Below the pieces are notes generated by a model. The model had not been told where the DNA came from, did not search any database, and saw only the letters and a program-made list of their open reading frames with translations. A stretch of DNA of 64,000 nucleotides from Raphanus sativus (Eukaryota; Streptophyta; Magnoliopsida; Brassicales; Brassicaceae). The stretch is from contig NC_079511.1 of assembly GCF_000801105.2 (NCBI RefSeq), forward strand, positions 20,855,792-20,919,791, given 5' to 3'. The stretch's first letter is position 1; each line of letters begins with the position of its first letter. The translations under genes and the position numbers were made by a program. Shown piece by piece: positions 33,713 to 44,962 of the stretch.

Positions 33713-35875
33713 TCGAGGAATACCTTCCGTGATTTGGATTGTGTTCCCGGAGGTATGCTTTTTAGAGCTGCATATTCTGGTTATTGGGAACCAGAATGTT
33801 GTGAAAACTTGGGTAGCTACCGTTTCAGGGCAGGTATCCTCGGCTTGCTCCGTTAGTTTGCTCTCTTTCTCAGCTTTAGTAGCTATGTCGATGCTTGGTT
33901 TTTCGATTCCTTCTACAGGTATGATCCGTTTTACGAGGGGGTCTGACGTGGAAGCTAAAGCAGCCAACGCATCTGCTGAGGAGTTCTCTCCTCGTGGGAT
34001 CCTTGTTAGCTCGAATTTGTCGAACTGTCTAGTGAGGTTCTGTATGACTTCGAGATATGCCCCCATTCTTTCGTCCCTCGTTTCATATTCTCTGTGAAAC
34101 TGGCTAGCTACTAGCTGTGAATCACTATAAGTGTTTAGCTGTCGAATTCCGAGACTTAGGGCGAGTTTCAACCCTGCGATTAATGCTTCATATTCAGCTT
34201 CGTTGTTTGAGGCGCTGAATCCGAGCCTATATGACTGCTCGATGGTTTCTCCTGCTGAAGAGGTTAGCCTTAGGCCGACGCTGGAGCCCTGTTTTGACGA
34301 GGCTCCGTCGACATACATGCTCCACTTCGGAGATTCCATTTCGGAGTCTAATTGCTCGGATGCTAGTTCAATGATAAAGTTGGCGAGGACCTGAGCTTTC
34401 GCTGCTGCTCGAGGTCTATACTCGATATCGTATTCACTGAGCTCTATGGCCCATTTGGCCAATCGCCCTGACTGGCTAGGGCTGTGCAATATCATTCGTA
34501 ATGGTTGTGAGGTCATTACGACGATTGAATGCGATTGGAAGTAAGGTCGCAACTTTCTAGCAGCTGTTACGACTGCTAGAGCTAGTTTTTCCATTGCAGG
34601 GTACCTTGTTTCGGCATCTATCAAACTCTTACTGGTGTAATAGACAGGTCTTTGTTCGTTTTGTTCCTCTCGTACCAGAACGCCGCTAACTGCAGCAGTC
34701 GATACAGCGAGGTACAGGTACAATGGCTCTCCTACTACTGGTTTAGATAGGATCGGAGGTTCGGAGAGGTAAGCTTTCAATTGCTTGAAGGCTTCCTCGC
34801 ATTTCTCGTCCCATAAGAACTTCTTATTATTTCTTAGAAGCTTGTAGAATGGGAGACACTTATCGGTGGACTTGGATATGAATCGATTTAATGCCGCGAT
34901 TCGTCCAGTCAATCTCTGTACCTCTCTAGTTGTCCTAGGTGACGGCATTTCTAGGAAGGTTGCTAACTGCTGCGGGTTGGCTTCAATGCCTCTTTCGGTT
35001 ACAAGATAGCCTAGGAACTCGCCCGAGGGTACCCCGAAGGTACATTTAGTGGGATTGAGCTTCATATCGTACTTGTTAAGGATATCGAAGCATTCTCTTA
35101 AATGGGCGATATGGTCTTCTCCAGCTGAGGATTTGACTAGCATATCGTCAATATAGACCTCCATGGTTTTTCCAAGTTGCCCAGCAAACATCTTATTTAC
35201 TAGCCTCTGGTAGGTAGCTCCTGCATTCTTTAATCCGAATGGCATAACCTTGTAACAATAGGTTCCTCGTTCGGTTATGAATGCAGTTTTCTCCTGGTCG
35301 TCAGGATCCATCATGATTTGGTTGTACCCTGAGAAGGCATCCATAAAGGATAGGAGTCTATGGCCAGCTGTTGCTTCAACCAGGCGGTCGATGTGAGGTA
35401 ACGGGAAGCTGTCTTTAGGACAAGCTTTGTTCAGGTCTGTGAAGTCAACACAGATTCTCCATTTCCCGTTTTTCTTCTTTACCACTACTGGGTTAGCTAA
35501 CCAGTCGGGGTAGTGTACCTCTCGAATGGATCCAGCTTTCGTAAGTCGGTCAACTTCGTCGTTAACAGCCTGAGCCTTCTCGAGGCCGAGCTTGCGACGC
35601 TTTTGTTTGATCGGTTTGAAAGTAGGGTCTACTTTTAGCTTATGGGTGGTGACGTTCGGATCTATGCCTTTCATGTCGCTGGTGGACCATGCAAAGGTTT
35701 TGACATTGCTTTTCAGAAAATCAATGAGCTCCCTTTTTGTTTCAGGAGGTAGCTCGGATCCGATGCTCACCTGTCTTTCAGGATCTGAGTCATCAATGCA
35801 AACTTTTTCAGTGAGGTTCTTGGGGGGACCTCAGATATTTTGTTGCATTTCGCGACCCTCCTGGATCTGTAATTG
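33713..35875 (-). pseudogene. I2 reverse transcriptase and RNase H domains (truncated pol)
   Basis: In frame with gag-protease across the TAG. A TGA at 35833-35831 replaces the CGA seen in I1. Then RT (VVVKKKNGKWRICVDFTDLN, FMDAFSGYNQI, catalytic YIDDMLVKS), RNase H (YTSKSLIDAETRYPAMEKLA) and the second, archaeal-type RNase H of Tat elements (WSMYVDGASSKQGS, SNNEAEYEALIAGL, ENSSADALAALAS). Ends at the deletion junction before integrase. Confidence 0.88.
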
Positions 35876-35878
35876 CTA
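35870..35878 (-). promoter_or_regulatory. candidate leaky stop (UAG CAA UUA) in I2
   Basis: The gag-protease frame ends in TAG directly followed by CAA TTA, the UAG-CAR-YYA context known for stop-codon readthrough in plants. The same frame continues into pol 35 codons before the next long ORF segment, interrupted only by one TGA that I1 has as CGA. Function is inferred. Confidence 0.6.
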
Positions 35879-38566
35879 TTGGGGGGATTTTTTGAGGATT
35901 TCGAATCCTCCCAAATAGCAGATCCTGGATATCTTCTGGCTACCATGTATGGTAGCTATCCCTTCGGGTGTTGGGAATTTTACGCATTGATGATACGTTG
36001 AGGCTACTGCCTTCATTTTGTGAATCCAGGGTCTTCCCAGGATCGCATGGAACGGGGAAGGTCTGTCGATGACTACTAAGTTGGTCATTTTCATTATTCT
36101 GCCAGCTATGACTGGGAGCTTGATAGTTCCCAATGAGGTAGCTGTTTCTCCGGAGAAGCCTACGAGGTTAACTTTTTGGCCAATAATTTTGTAGTCGTCT
36201 ATTTCCATCCCTTTTAGGGTGTTATAGAAAATGAGGTCGACAGAGCTTCCTGTGTCTATCATGAGCTTAGGTACCTCGTAACCTGCGATGTTCAGGGAAA
36301 CAATCAACGCATCATCGTGAGGTCTGTCAAGGTTTGAGGTCTCGCTCTCCCAGAAAGAAATCTTAGTATTGGATTCAGGGTTAGGAGGCTTAGGTCCAGT
36401 GTTAGACACAGCCTTCCGCACGTGATTCTTAATGGAATTGACGGAGTCTTGACATATGTCTGATCCTCCAAGGATACAGTCCACCCTCGAGTCGGGGCTC
36501 GATTGAGGGGACGGTTTGCTCAAGAGAGCTTCGACTTGAAAACTTTTTCCTTGGGGGAATTTCCCAAGAATCATGTCGACTCTCTTCTTGGGAGCTGGAG
36601 GTGACGAATCGGTCTCCTTCTCAGGTGACCTCTCGCGTTTCGGGGAAGTGTCCCTGGATCCTCTTTTCTGATAAGGTGATGGCTTTTTAAGGTCCACACC
36701 CTTTATTTCTCCAGCTGCGAATTTAGCTGCCAGCTGTCGTTGGAGGTCCCAACATTCCTCGGTTGAGTGCCCTTCGCGATCGTGATAAGAGCAACGTTTG
36801 CCTTTATCAAAGCCTTTTGACCAGGGAGTTTTGTTTGCTGCTGCAACGGGTTTCTCCTCCTTGTCTTCCTCGATTGCGTAGGAATGTTCTCCCTGAGTCT
36901 GATTATTTCGGGGGTTACCCTTTTTATGAGGTCCCTTAGCCTTAGAGGGTTCACCTTTCGAGTGATTCTGAGGTTTCTTGTGTAGTTTATCCAGTGCAGC
37001 TGTCTCCTCCTCCAGAGTAATATATCTGGTGGCTTTATGAAGAGCGTCATCGATAGTTGGAGGAGTGTTGAGTGTTAGTTCTGACCAGAATTTCGATTTA
37101 TAGATCAGACCTCTCCTAAGAGCCTCGATGGCGACTAGGTCGTTAGGATTCGAGAGCTTAGTTCTTATTGTCCTGAATTTCTCGATGTAGACTCGTAGTG
37201 AGTCCCCCATTCCTTGTCTGACCTTCCAAAGGTCGGCCTCAGAGGCTTACTTCAGGATATGGGTTGAGTACTGCTTCATGAAGGCGTTAGTTAATTGATC
37301 GAAACTGTCTATCGAGGCTGGCTCGAGACCGGAGAACCACTCAAGGGCTGTTCCGACCAAATTTCCGGCGAATGTCCTGCAGTAACCTGCTTCACATTCT
37401 TCCTGAGTGAAATGGGCTTTAACGATTGCCAATCGGAAAGCTCTCAAATAGGCCTTCGGGTCAGAGGTCCCATCATACTCGGGAATTCTGATTTTTCGGG
37501 TATCTCTTATGTGAGAGCTGGCAATTCTGTCAGTGAATGGAGTTCCACGGGTTTCCTCGATCAAGCTATCGATTTCGGGAGCTGAGCTCGTAGCTTTATG
37601 GACTTGAGCTCCCAATTTTTGGAGAGCTGCGTGAGTTCGTTCCATATATCGACGGATAGCTTCAGGTCCCTCTAAGGGAAGGACGTTTGGGTCGTTAGCA
37701 GGTACCCGACGGGCAGGTTCCTGACGGAATCGAGTTGGCTCATCCTCCCATGCGGTTGATGGGCGAAGTCGCTCACCAGCTCTTGGGTTATCGGAATCTA
37801 TCCTTTGATAACCGTCCCCATTCGGGATCGAGCTTCTGGTTTGATAAACCGAATCTGACGCTCTGCCACTAGATGGAAAGGATATTCCTGCTCCGGACCT
37901 AAGATCAGGTGGCGGAGGAGGTAAGCGAGTGCTCCTGTCAGTAACCTGACTGGGTGTGGAACTGGTTGTCGCTACGTTACTTCCCATAGCACTGGTGTTA
38001 GGTGGATTAAACACGGGAGCTGCCCCAGTATGAGGTGTTTGGAAAGCAGATCCGCGTCCTTCCGGAACAGTGTTATCAGGGAAAAAGTTTAAACGTCCTC
38101 GGGGGAATGAAGGATCGGTTAATCGATCATGGAAAGTGACCCCCAGAGTTTGACGTTGCGTTGGTTGGGTTGTTGTGTTTAGAGATCTAGTTATCTCTTC
38201 GAATCGTTGCTGACGAACAGTCAGCTGATGCATCGTACGCTCACTTTCCTGAGCTTTGTCTACTAACTGCATCATCATCTGGCGAATCTCAGAGAGCTGG
38301 GCCTCCGTTTGATTCAGAATGGCTTGCTGCTGAGGATTCTCAGTGATCGGGAGCCCGGGGGTGGTTCCACTTGATGATCTTGGGTTAGTAACCCCGGTTG
38401 TAGTTTGGCTCGTTTGAGCGCCAGCCGGAAGCTGTTGCCCAGATCGGTGGTCGCCACGTCGAGGCTCTGTGACTACGGGACTAGAGCCTCCGTCGTTCGG
38501 TGAGCCATCGCTCTGAATCGGGAGGTTAAGGTCAGACGGGTTTGTTGTCTGATCGGTAGGATTCAT
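35876..38566 (-). pseudogene. I2 gag-protease
   Basis: Start ATG at 38566 (MNPTDQTTNPSDLNL). Contains the gag capsid domain, a CCHC-like knuckle (CSYHDREGHSTEEC) and the aspartic protease (LMIDTGSSVDLIF). One TAA (37249-37247) replaces a CAA present in I1, consistent with a C-to-T change. The frame then runs to TAG at 35878-35876, which is followed by CAA TTA (see findings); pol continues in the same frame. Confidence 0.88.
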
Positions 38567-38619
38567 CCTCAAGTTAGAGTAAGGGATTCGATTGTTTCTT
38601 CCCCACAGACGGCGCCAAT

Positions 38620-39158
38620 TGTGAGGGGTAAAACTCACACCTAGATTTTAGATCAGGTTTAGTGTTTAGAAAAGGTTAGGGAAAGATAATCGCGGGCTGA
38701 ATCCCGTAAAAACTTGTGGAATGAATAATGATTTTATTGATGATTTTGGTAAAGAATGGTTACAAGGAATGTTCTTTGATGATTACAAAGATAACAAAAT
38801 GAATTGGAGATTACGTAAATGATCGTAAAAAGTGAATAAAAATTGGATCCCCTCTTTAGTCCTCGACCTTCTCTTTAAATAGCCTTGGACTTCTTTAGGT
38901 TGTCTTCAACTAATCTCCGAGATCTTCTCCGCTTGAGGTGGTATCCGCAACAGCTTCCCTTTGACCGGGCCCTGCGCTTCTTCTTGTTATGATGTGAGCT
39001 TCCTCTTCGCCGTGACCTCTCTAAAGATTGCCTTAGCTCTCAGCCTTCGGCTTCAACTTAGCTCCTTTTAGATGTCGAACTCGTGATGGGCCAGTCGTGG
39101 CCTGTTATCGTCTTTCATTATTCAGCAATCAGCTACCGGGCCATATTCGGGCCCAACA
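38620..39158 (-). repeat. 5' LTR of I2
   Basis: 539 bp; on the minus strand it starts TGTTGGGCCCGAATATGG and ends CCCCTCACA, followed by the primer-binding site TGGCGCCGTCTGTGGGG. Same family as the 547-bp I1 LTR with many substitutions. Confidence 0.9.
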
Positions 39159-39159
39159 T

Positions 39160-41575
39160 TCACCACTGTCTTGTTAGTGGATTCGGCTTGGCCGTTAGAT
39201 TGAGAGTGTCGTGGTCCTGAGTAGGAGAGTTTGATGTTCCAGTCCTTGCAGAACTTTCGGAAGTTGTAGCTTGTGAACTGGGGTTCGTTGTCTGTGACGA
39301 TCTCATGGGGAGTTCCGAAGCGTGTGATCACGTTAGTCCATAGGAATTTCCTGATTTGGAGATCTGTTATCTTGGCTAGTGCTTCAGCTTCCACCAACTT
39401 AGTGAAATAGTCTGTCACGACTAGGAGAAATTTTTTTTTGCTCCGGTGCCATAGGAAACTTTCCTACGATGTCCATGCCCCACTTTCGGAAGGGCCATGG
39501 AGAACTTAAGGATTTGAGGTTCTCTGGTTGAAGGTTGGAGATTGGCGCGTGCTTCTGGCATTGGCTATAGAGCTTGGCTTGTTTGAGGGAGTCCCTCGCC
39601 ATGGTTGGCCAATAGTACTCTGTCCTTCTAGCTTTGAGTACCAAGCTCCGATCACTAGAATAGGAACCACATTCTCCTTCATGAAGCTCTTCTAGTATCC
39701 TGGCGGCTTCTCTAGGGGTAAGACATCGTAGGTAGGGTCCTGAAAAGGATCTTCTGTATAGTTTCCCCTCAGAAAAGCAATACCTTGCAGCTTGGCGCCT
39801 TATCTTCCGACTTTCGTCTCGTCTTCGGGTAAGGTGTCGTACCTTAGATAGTTGATGATGGGTGTCATCCAGGTCTCTCCTTCGTCTACTACAGATACTT
39901 CTTCAGGTTCCGTCTCCTTTTCAGTCGCAGGCCATTGGAGTACCAGTAGTGGGATGCTCATATGACTCGTAGTTTCTAGGGCGGACCCTAGGTTAGTTAG
40001 AGCGTCAGCCTGGGAGTTGTGCTCCCTAGGGATCTGGGTGAGCTTACAATGTCGGAACCTGTCGAGTAATCGCTTAGCCACGGATAGGTATCTAATCATA
40101 CTCGGATCTTTCGCCGGATAATCTCCTTGGACTTGGCTTATGATCAGTTGTGAGTCGCTGAAGACCTGGATATCTTCTACCCCCATCTGTTTGGCAAGTG
40201 TCAGCCCTGCTATTAGAGCTTAATATTCAGCTTCGTTGTTCGTTGCTTTGAAGTTGCAACGTACGGGCCTTGAGGCTGATTCTCCCTTGGGGGAAGTTAG
40301 GATTAGTCCCACGCCTGCGCCCCTTACGTTACTAGATCCATCAATCAACGTACAATGTCCATTCGCCTTTCTCCCCTTCGCTATTACGGAGCTTTACCTC
40401 TTGTTCCAGGGCTGGAAGCATGGCAGGAGAGAATTCAGCTACGAAATCTGCCAGGACTTGCGATTTGATGGCCGTTGCAGGCCGGAATATCACGTCGTAT
40501 TTCCCCAGCTCTATAGCCCATTTTGCTAGTCGTCCAGACACTTTTGGCTTATGCAGAACATCCTTGATGGGGAAGGAGGTTACTACCACGATTCGATGAG
40601 CCTGGAAGTAGGGACGTAGCTTTCGGGCAGCGTTAACTAAGGCAAGGGCCAGCTTCTCGAGGTGACTATCGAGGTGACTATAGCGGGTCTCCGCGTCTAG
40701 TAAAGACTTGCTCACGTAGTAGATAGGATGCTGTTTTCTTCCTTCTTCCCTTACCAGGTCGGCACTGATCGCGTGTTCCGATACCGCCAAGTAGAGCAAT
40801 AGGACCTCATCCTCCAAGGGTTTTGAGAGGAGAGGTGGAGTAGTGAGATAGGCCTTGAGATCGGATAGGGTTTGCTCACATTTCTCGTTCCATTGGAAGT
40901 CCTTGGGGTCCTTCAAGGTTTCGAAGAAGGCGTGCGACTTGTCCGATAGCCTGGAGATGAACCTGCTCAAAGCAGCCATCCTTCCTGTCAGCATTTGCAC
41001 CTCCTTGACGTTACGAGGTGAAGGTATCACTGGATCGCTCTCACCTGCTCTGGGTTTGCTTCAATGCCCCTGTGGGTGACTTGTTCCCTAGGAACTTTTC
41101 AGAGCTTACTCCGAATGAGCACTTTAAAAGGTTTAGCTTCATGTTGTACTTCCTGAGAGTGGTGAAGGCTTGTTGAAGGTGTGAGATATGGTCTTCGGCG
41201 TCTAGGGACTTTACCAACATGTCATCAATGTAGACTTCCATGGTCTGCCCTATCTGATCGGCGAACATCATGTTGACAAGCCTTTGATAGGTCGAGCCGG
41301 CGTTCTTCAATCCGAAAGGCATAACCTTGTAACAGTAGATACCCCTTGAGGTCATGAATGAGGTCTTCTCTTGATCGTCAGGGTGCATTAGGATCTGGTT
41401 ATACCCAGAGAACTCATCCAGAGAACTCATCCATGAAACTCATCAGCTCATGGCCAGCCGTTGCATCGACTAGCTTGTCGATGTGAGGCAAAGGGAAAGG
41501 ATCTTTAGGACATGACTTATTAAGGTTCGTGAAATCGATACAGACTCTCCACTTCCCATTCTTCTTCCTGACGAC
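39160..41575 (-). pseudogene. element O pol: RT, RNase H, second RNase H, integrase start
   Basis: Continues O pol after the I1 insertion (ACGAC duplication, 41571-41575). RT: VVRKKNGKWRVCIDFTNLN, then a 13-bp tandem duplication near 41405-41435 that breaks the frame at the SFMDEFSGYNQI motif; catalytic YIDDMLVKS near 41222. RNase H and archaeal-type RNase H follow (SKSLLDAETRYS, GEWTLYVD, VFSDSQLIISQV, NSQADALTNLGSA), with a stop between them near 40220. Integrase: YYWPTMARDSLKQ, CQKHAP, WPFRKWGMDIVG, a frameshift near 39425 in a T/A run, then DYFTKLVEAEA and VTDNEPQF to GQAESTNKTVV, where I2 cuts it. Confidence 0.88.
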
Positions 41576-42122
41576 TGTTGGGCCCAAATATGGCCGGTAG
41601 CTGATCATTCAATAGTAAAAGATGACGATGGGCCGCGATAAGCCCATCACGAGTTCTAAGTCTAAAGAGAGCTAAGTAGAAGCCGAAGGCTGAAAACTAA
41701 GGATCCTAACCAAGGAGGTCACGACGAAGAGGAAGCTCACGTCATAATAAGAAGAAGCGCAGGACCCGGTCAAGGGGAAGCTGTTGCGGATTCCATCTCA
41801 AGTGGAGAAAATCTCGGAGGTCAGTTGGAGACAACTTAAAGAAGTCCAAGGCTATAAAAGGAGAGGGTAAAAGACTAAGAAAGGGATCCGACCCAACTGA
41901 TATTTTACTCAATATTCATCAAAACGTTCTCATTGTAATTCTCTTGTAATCTTTGTATTCGTCAAAGATCATCTTTTGTAACCATCCCATTTCTATTATA
42001 TCAATACAAATCGAAGTTCATTCAACAAGTTCTTACGGGATTCAGCCCGCGATAATCTTTCACAAACCTTTCCTAAATATAAAACCTGATCTAAAATCTA
42101 GGTGTGAGTTTTACTCCTCACA
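41576..42122 (+). repeat. 5' LTR of I1
   Basis: 547 bp, TGTTGGGCCCAAATATGG to CTCCTCACA. TATA box at 41853-41859 (GCTATAAAAGG), a likely start of element transcription. Confidence 0.95.
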
Positions 42123-42124
42123 AT

Positions 42125-42141
42125 TGGCGCCGTCTGTGGGG
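42125..42141 (+). other. primer-binding site of I1
   Basis: TGGCGCCGTCTGTGGGG begins two bases after the 5' LTR. TGG complements a tRNA 3' CCA; the tRNA itself was not identified. Confidence 0.8.
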
Positions 42142-42175
42142 AAGAAACAATCGAATCCCTTACTCTAACTTGAAG

Positions 42176-44962
42176 ATGAACCCTACCGATCAGACAACAA
42201 ACCCGTCTGACCTTAACCTCCCGATTCAGAGCGATGGCTCACTGAACGACAGAGCCTCTAGTCTCGTAATCACAGAGCCTCAACGTGGCGACCACCGATC
42301 TGGGCAACAGCTTCCGGCTGATGCTCAAACGAGCCAAACTACAACCGGAGTTACTAACCCGAGGTCATCAGGTGGAAACACTTCCGGGCTCCCGGTTACC
42401 GAGAATCCTCAGCAGCAAGCCATTCTGATTCAAACAGAGGCTCAGCTCTCTGAGATCCGCCAGATGATGATACAATTAGTAGACAGAGCTCAGGAAAGTG
42501 AGCGCACGATGCATCAGCTGACCGTACGTCAACAACGATTCGAAGAGATAACTAGATCTCTAAACGCAATAACCCAACCACCGCAACGTCAAGCTCCGGG
42601 GGTCATCTTTCATGATCGATTAACCGATCCCTCATTTCCCCGAGCACGTTTAAATTTTTCCCCTGATAGCACTGCCCCGGAAGGACGCGGATCTGCTTTC
42701 CAGACACCTCATACTGGAACAGCTCCCGTGTTTAATCCACCTAACGCCAGTGCTATGGGAAGTAACATAGCGACAACTAGTTCCACACCCGGTCAGGTTA
42801 CTGACAGGAGTACTCGTTTACCTCCTCCGCCGCCTGATCTTAGGTCCGGAGCAGGAATATCCTTCCCATCTGGGGGCAGAGCGTCAGCTTCGGTTTATCA
42901 AACTAGAAGCTCGATCCCGAATGGGGACGGTTATCAAAGGATAGATTCCGATAACCCAAGAAATGCCGAGCGACTTAGCCCACCAACCGCATGGGAGGAT
43001 GAGCCAACTCGATTCCGTCAGGAACCTGCCCGTCGGGTACCTGCGAACGATCCAAACGTCCTTCCGTTTGAAGGACCTGAAGCTATCCGTAGATATATGG
43101 AGCGAACTCACGCGGCTCTCCAGAAATTGGGAGCTCAAGTCCATAAAGCTACGAGTTCAGCTCCCGAAATCGATAGCTTAATCGAGGAAACCCGTGGAAC
43201 TCCATTCACGGACAGAATTGCCAGCTCTCACATAAGAGATACCCGAAAAATCAGAATTCCCGAGTATTATGGGACCTCCGACCCAAAAGCCTATTTGAGA
43301 GCTTTCCGATTGGCAATTGTTAAAGCCCATTTCACACAGGAAGAATGTGAAGCAGGTTACTGCAGGACATTCGCCGAAAATTTGGTCGGAACAGCCCTTG
43401 AGTGGTTCTCCGGTCTCGAGCCAGCCTCGATAGACAATTTCGATCAATTAACCAACGCCTTTATGAAGCAATACTCAACCCATATCCGGAAGCAAGCCTC
43501 TGAGGCCGACCTTTGGAAGGTCAGTCAAGGAATGGGAGACTCATTACGAGTCTACATCGAGAAATTCAGGGCAATAAGAACTAAGCTCTCGAATCCTAAC
43601 GACCTAGTCGCCATCGAGGCCCTTAGGAGAGGTCTGTTCTATAGATCGAAATTCTGGTCAGAGCTAACACTCAATGCTCCTCCAACTATCGATGACGCTC
43701 TTCATAGAGCCACCAAATATATTACTTTGGAGGAGGAGACAGCTGCACTGGATAAACTCCACAAGAAACCTCAGAATCATTCGAAAGGTGACTCCTCTGA
43801 GACTAAGGGACCTCATAAAAAGGGTAACCCTCGAAATAATCAGACTCAGGGAGAACATTCCTACGCAATCGAGGAAGACAAGGAAGAGAAACCTATTGCA
43901 GCAGCAAACAAAACTCCCTGGTCAAAAGGCTTCGATAAAGGCAAACGTTGCTCTTATCACGATCGCGAAGGACACTCAACCGAAGAGTGTTGGGACCTCC
44001 AACGCCAGCTGGCAGCTAAATTCGCAGCTGGAGAAATAAAGGGCGTGGACCTTAAAAAGCCACCACCTTATCAGAAAAGAGGTTCCAGGGACACTTCCCC
44101 GAACCGCGAGAGGTCACCTGAGAAGGAGACCGATTCGCCACCTCCAGCTCCCAAGAAAAGAGTCGACATGATTCTTGGGAAATTCCCCCAAGGAAAAAGT
44201 TTACAAGTCGAAGCTCTCTTGAGCAAACCGTCCCCTCAATCGAGCCCCGACTCGAGGGTGGACTGTATCCTTGGAGGATCAGACATATGTCAAGACTCCG
44301 TCAATTCCATTAAGAATCACGTGCGGAAGGCTGTGTCTAACACTGGACCTAAGCCTCCTAACCCTGAATCCAATACTAAGATTTCTTTCTGGGAAAGCGA
44401 GACCTCAAACCTTGACAGACCTCACGATGATGCGTTGATCGTCACCCTGAACATCGCAGGATACGAGGTTCCTAAGCTCATGATAGACACAGGAAGCTCT
44501 GTCGACCTCATTTTCTATAACACCCTAAAAGGGATGGAAATAGACGACTACGAAATTATTGGCCAAAAAGCTAACCTCGTAGGCTTCTCCGGAGAAACAG
44601 CTACCTCATTGGGAACTATCAAGCTCCCAGTCATAGCTGGCGGAATAATGAAAATGACCAACTTAGTAGTCATCGATAGACCTTCCCCGTTCCACGCGAT
44701 TTTGGGAAGACCCTGGATTCACAAAATGAAGGCAGTAGCCTCAACGTACCATCAGTGCGTAAAATTCCCAACACCCGAAGGGATAGCTACCGTACATGGT
44801 AGCCAGAAGATATCCAGGATCTGCTATTTGGGAGGATTCGAAATCCTCAAAAAGTCCCCCAATAGCAATTACAGATCCAGGAGGGTCGCGAAATGCAACA
44901 AAATATTCGAGGTCCCCCAGGAACCTAACCGAAAAAGTTTGCATCGACGACTCAGATCCTGA
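42176..44962 (+). CDS. I1 gag-protease
   Basis: Start ATG 42176 (MNPTDQTTNPSDLNL), 928 codons. N-terminal Pro/Ser/Thr-rich region, gag capsid domain (about residues 350-500), CSYHDREGHSTEEC knuckle, basic/Pro-rich linker, aspartic protease LMIDTGSSVDLIF (about residues 765-777) and GRPWIHKM. At 44856-44860 this copy has five Cs where I2 has six, so the frame slips past the TAGCAATTA string (44863-44871) and reads on to a stop at 44962 in what is probably the wrong frame. Single-base homopolymer loss (mutation or sequencing error) is likely. Confidence 0.9.
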   Translation: MNPTDQTTNPSDLNLPIQSDGSLNDRASSLVITEPQRGDHRSGQQLPADAQTSQTTTGVTNPRSSGGNTSGLPVTENPQQQAILIQTEAQLSEIRQMMIQLVDRAQESERTMHQLTVRQQRFEEITRSLNAITQPPQRQAPGVIFHDRLTDPSFPRARLNFSPDSTAPEGRGSAFQTPHTGTAPVFNPPNASAMGSNIATTSSTPGQVTDRSTRLPPPPPDLRSGAGISFPSGGRASASVYQTRSSIPNGDGYQRIDSDNPRNAERLSPPTAWEDEPTRFRQEPARRVPANDPNVLPFEGPEAIRRYMERTHAALQKLGAQVHKATSSAPEIDSLIEETRGTPFTDRIASSHIRDTRKIRIPEYYGTSDPKAYLRAFRLAIVKAHFTQEECEAGYCRTFAENLVGTALEWFSGLEPASIDNFDQLTNAFMKQYSTHIRKQASEADLWKVSQGMGDSLRVYIEKFRAIRTKLSNPNDLVAIEALRRGLFYRSKFWSELTLNAPPTIDDALHRATKYITLEEETAALDKLHKKPQNHSKGDSSETKGPHKKGNPRNNQTQGEHSYAIEEDKEEKPIAAANKTPWSKGFDKGKRCSYHDREGHSTEECWDLQRQLAAKFAAGEIKGVDLKKPPPYQKRGSRDTSPNRERSPEKETDSPPPAPKKRVDMILGKFPQGKSLQVEALLSKPSPQSSPDSRVDCILGGSDICQDSVNSIKNHVRKAVSNTGPKPPNPESNTKISFWESETSNLDRPHDDALIVTLNIAGYEVPKLMIDTGSSVDLIFYNTLKGMEIDDYEIIGQKANLVGFSGETATSLGTIKLPVIAGGIMKMTNLVVIDRPSPFHAILGRPWIHKMKAVASTYHQCVKFPTPEGIATVHGSQKISRICYLGGFEILKKSPNSNYRSRRVAKCNKIFEVPQEPNRKSLHRRLRS

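Larger units (their letters stand above)
33713..39158 (-). mobile_element. Tat-type element 'I2', 3'-truncated, inserted in O integrase
   Basis: Only the 5' LTR (38620-39158), gag-protease and RT/RNase H remain, in minus orientation. At about 33712 the similarity to I1 stops inside the linker before integrase and the text changes to sequence joined to O's aORF region. So I2's integrase, aORF and 3' LTR are missing together with part of O, and no target duplication can be seen. Clearly the same family as I1, but its LTR is noticeably diverged. Confidence 0.88.

Noticed and set aside
44796..44962. Programmed frameshift between overlapping gag and pol frames of I1
   Set aside because: I2 and O show gag and pol in the same frame across a TAG; the I1 overlap arises from missing Cs in homopolymers.
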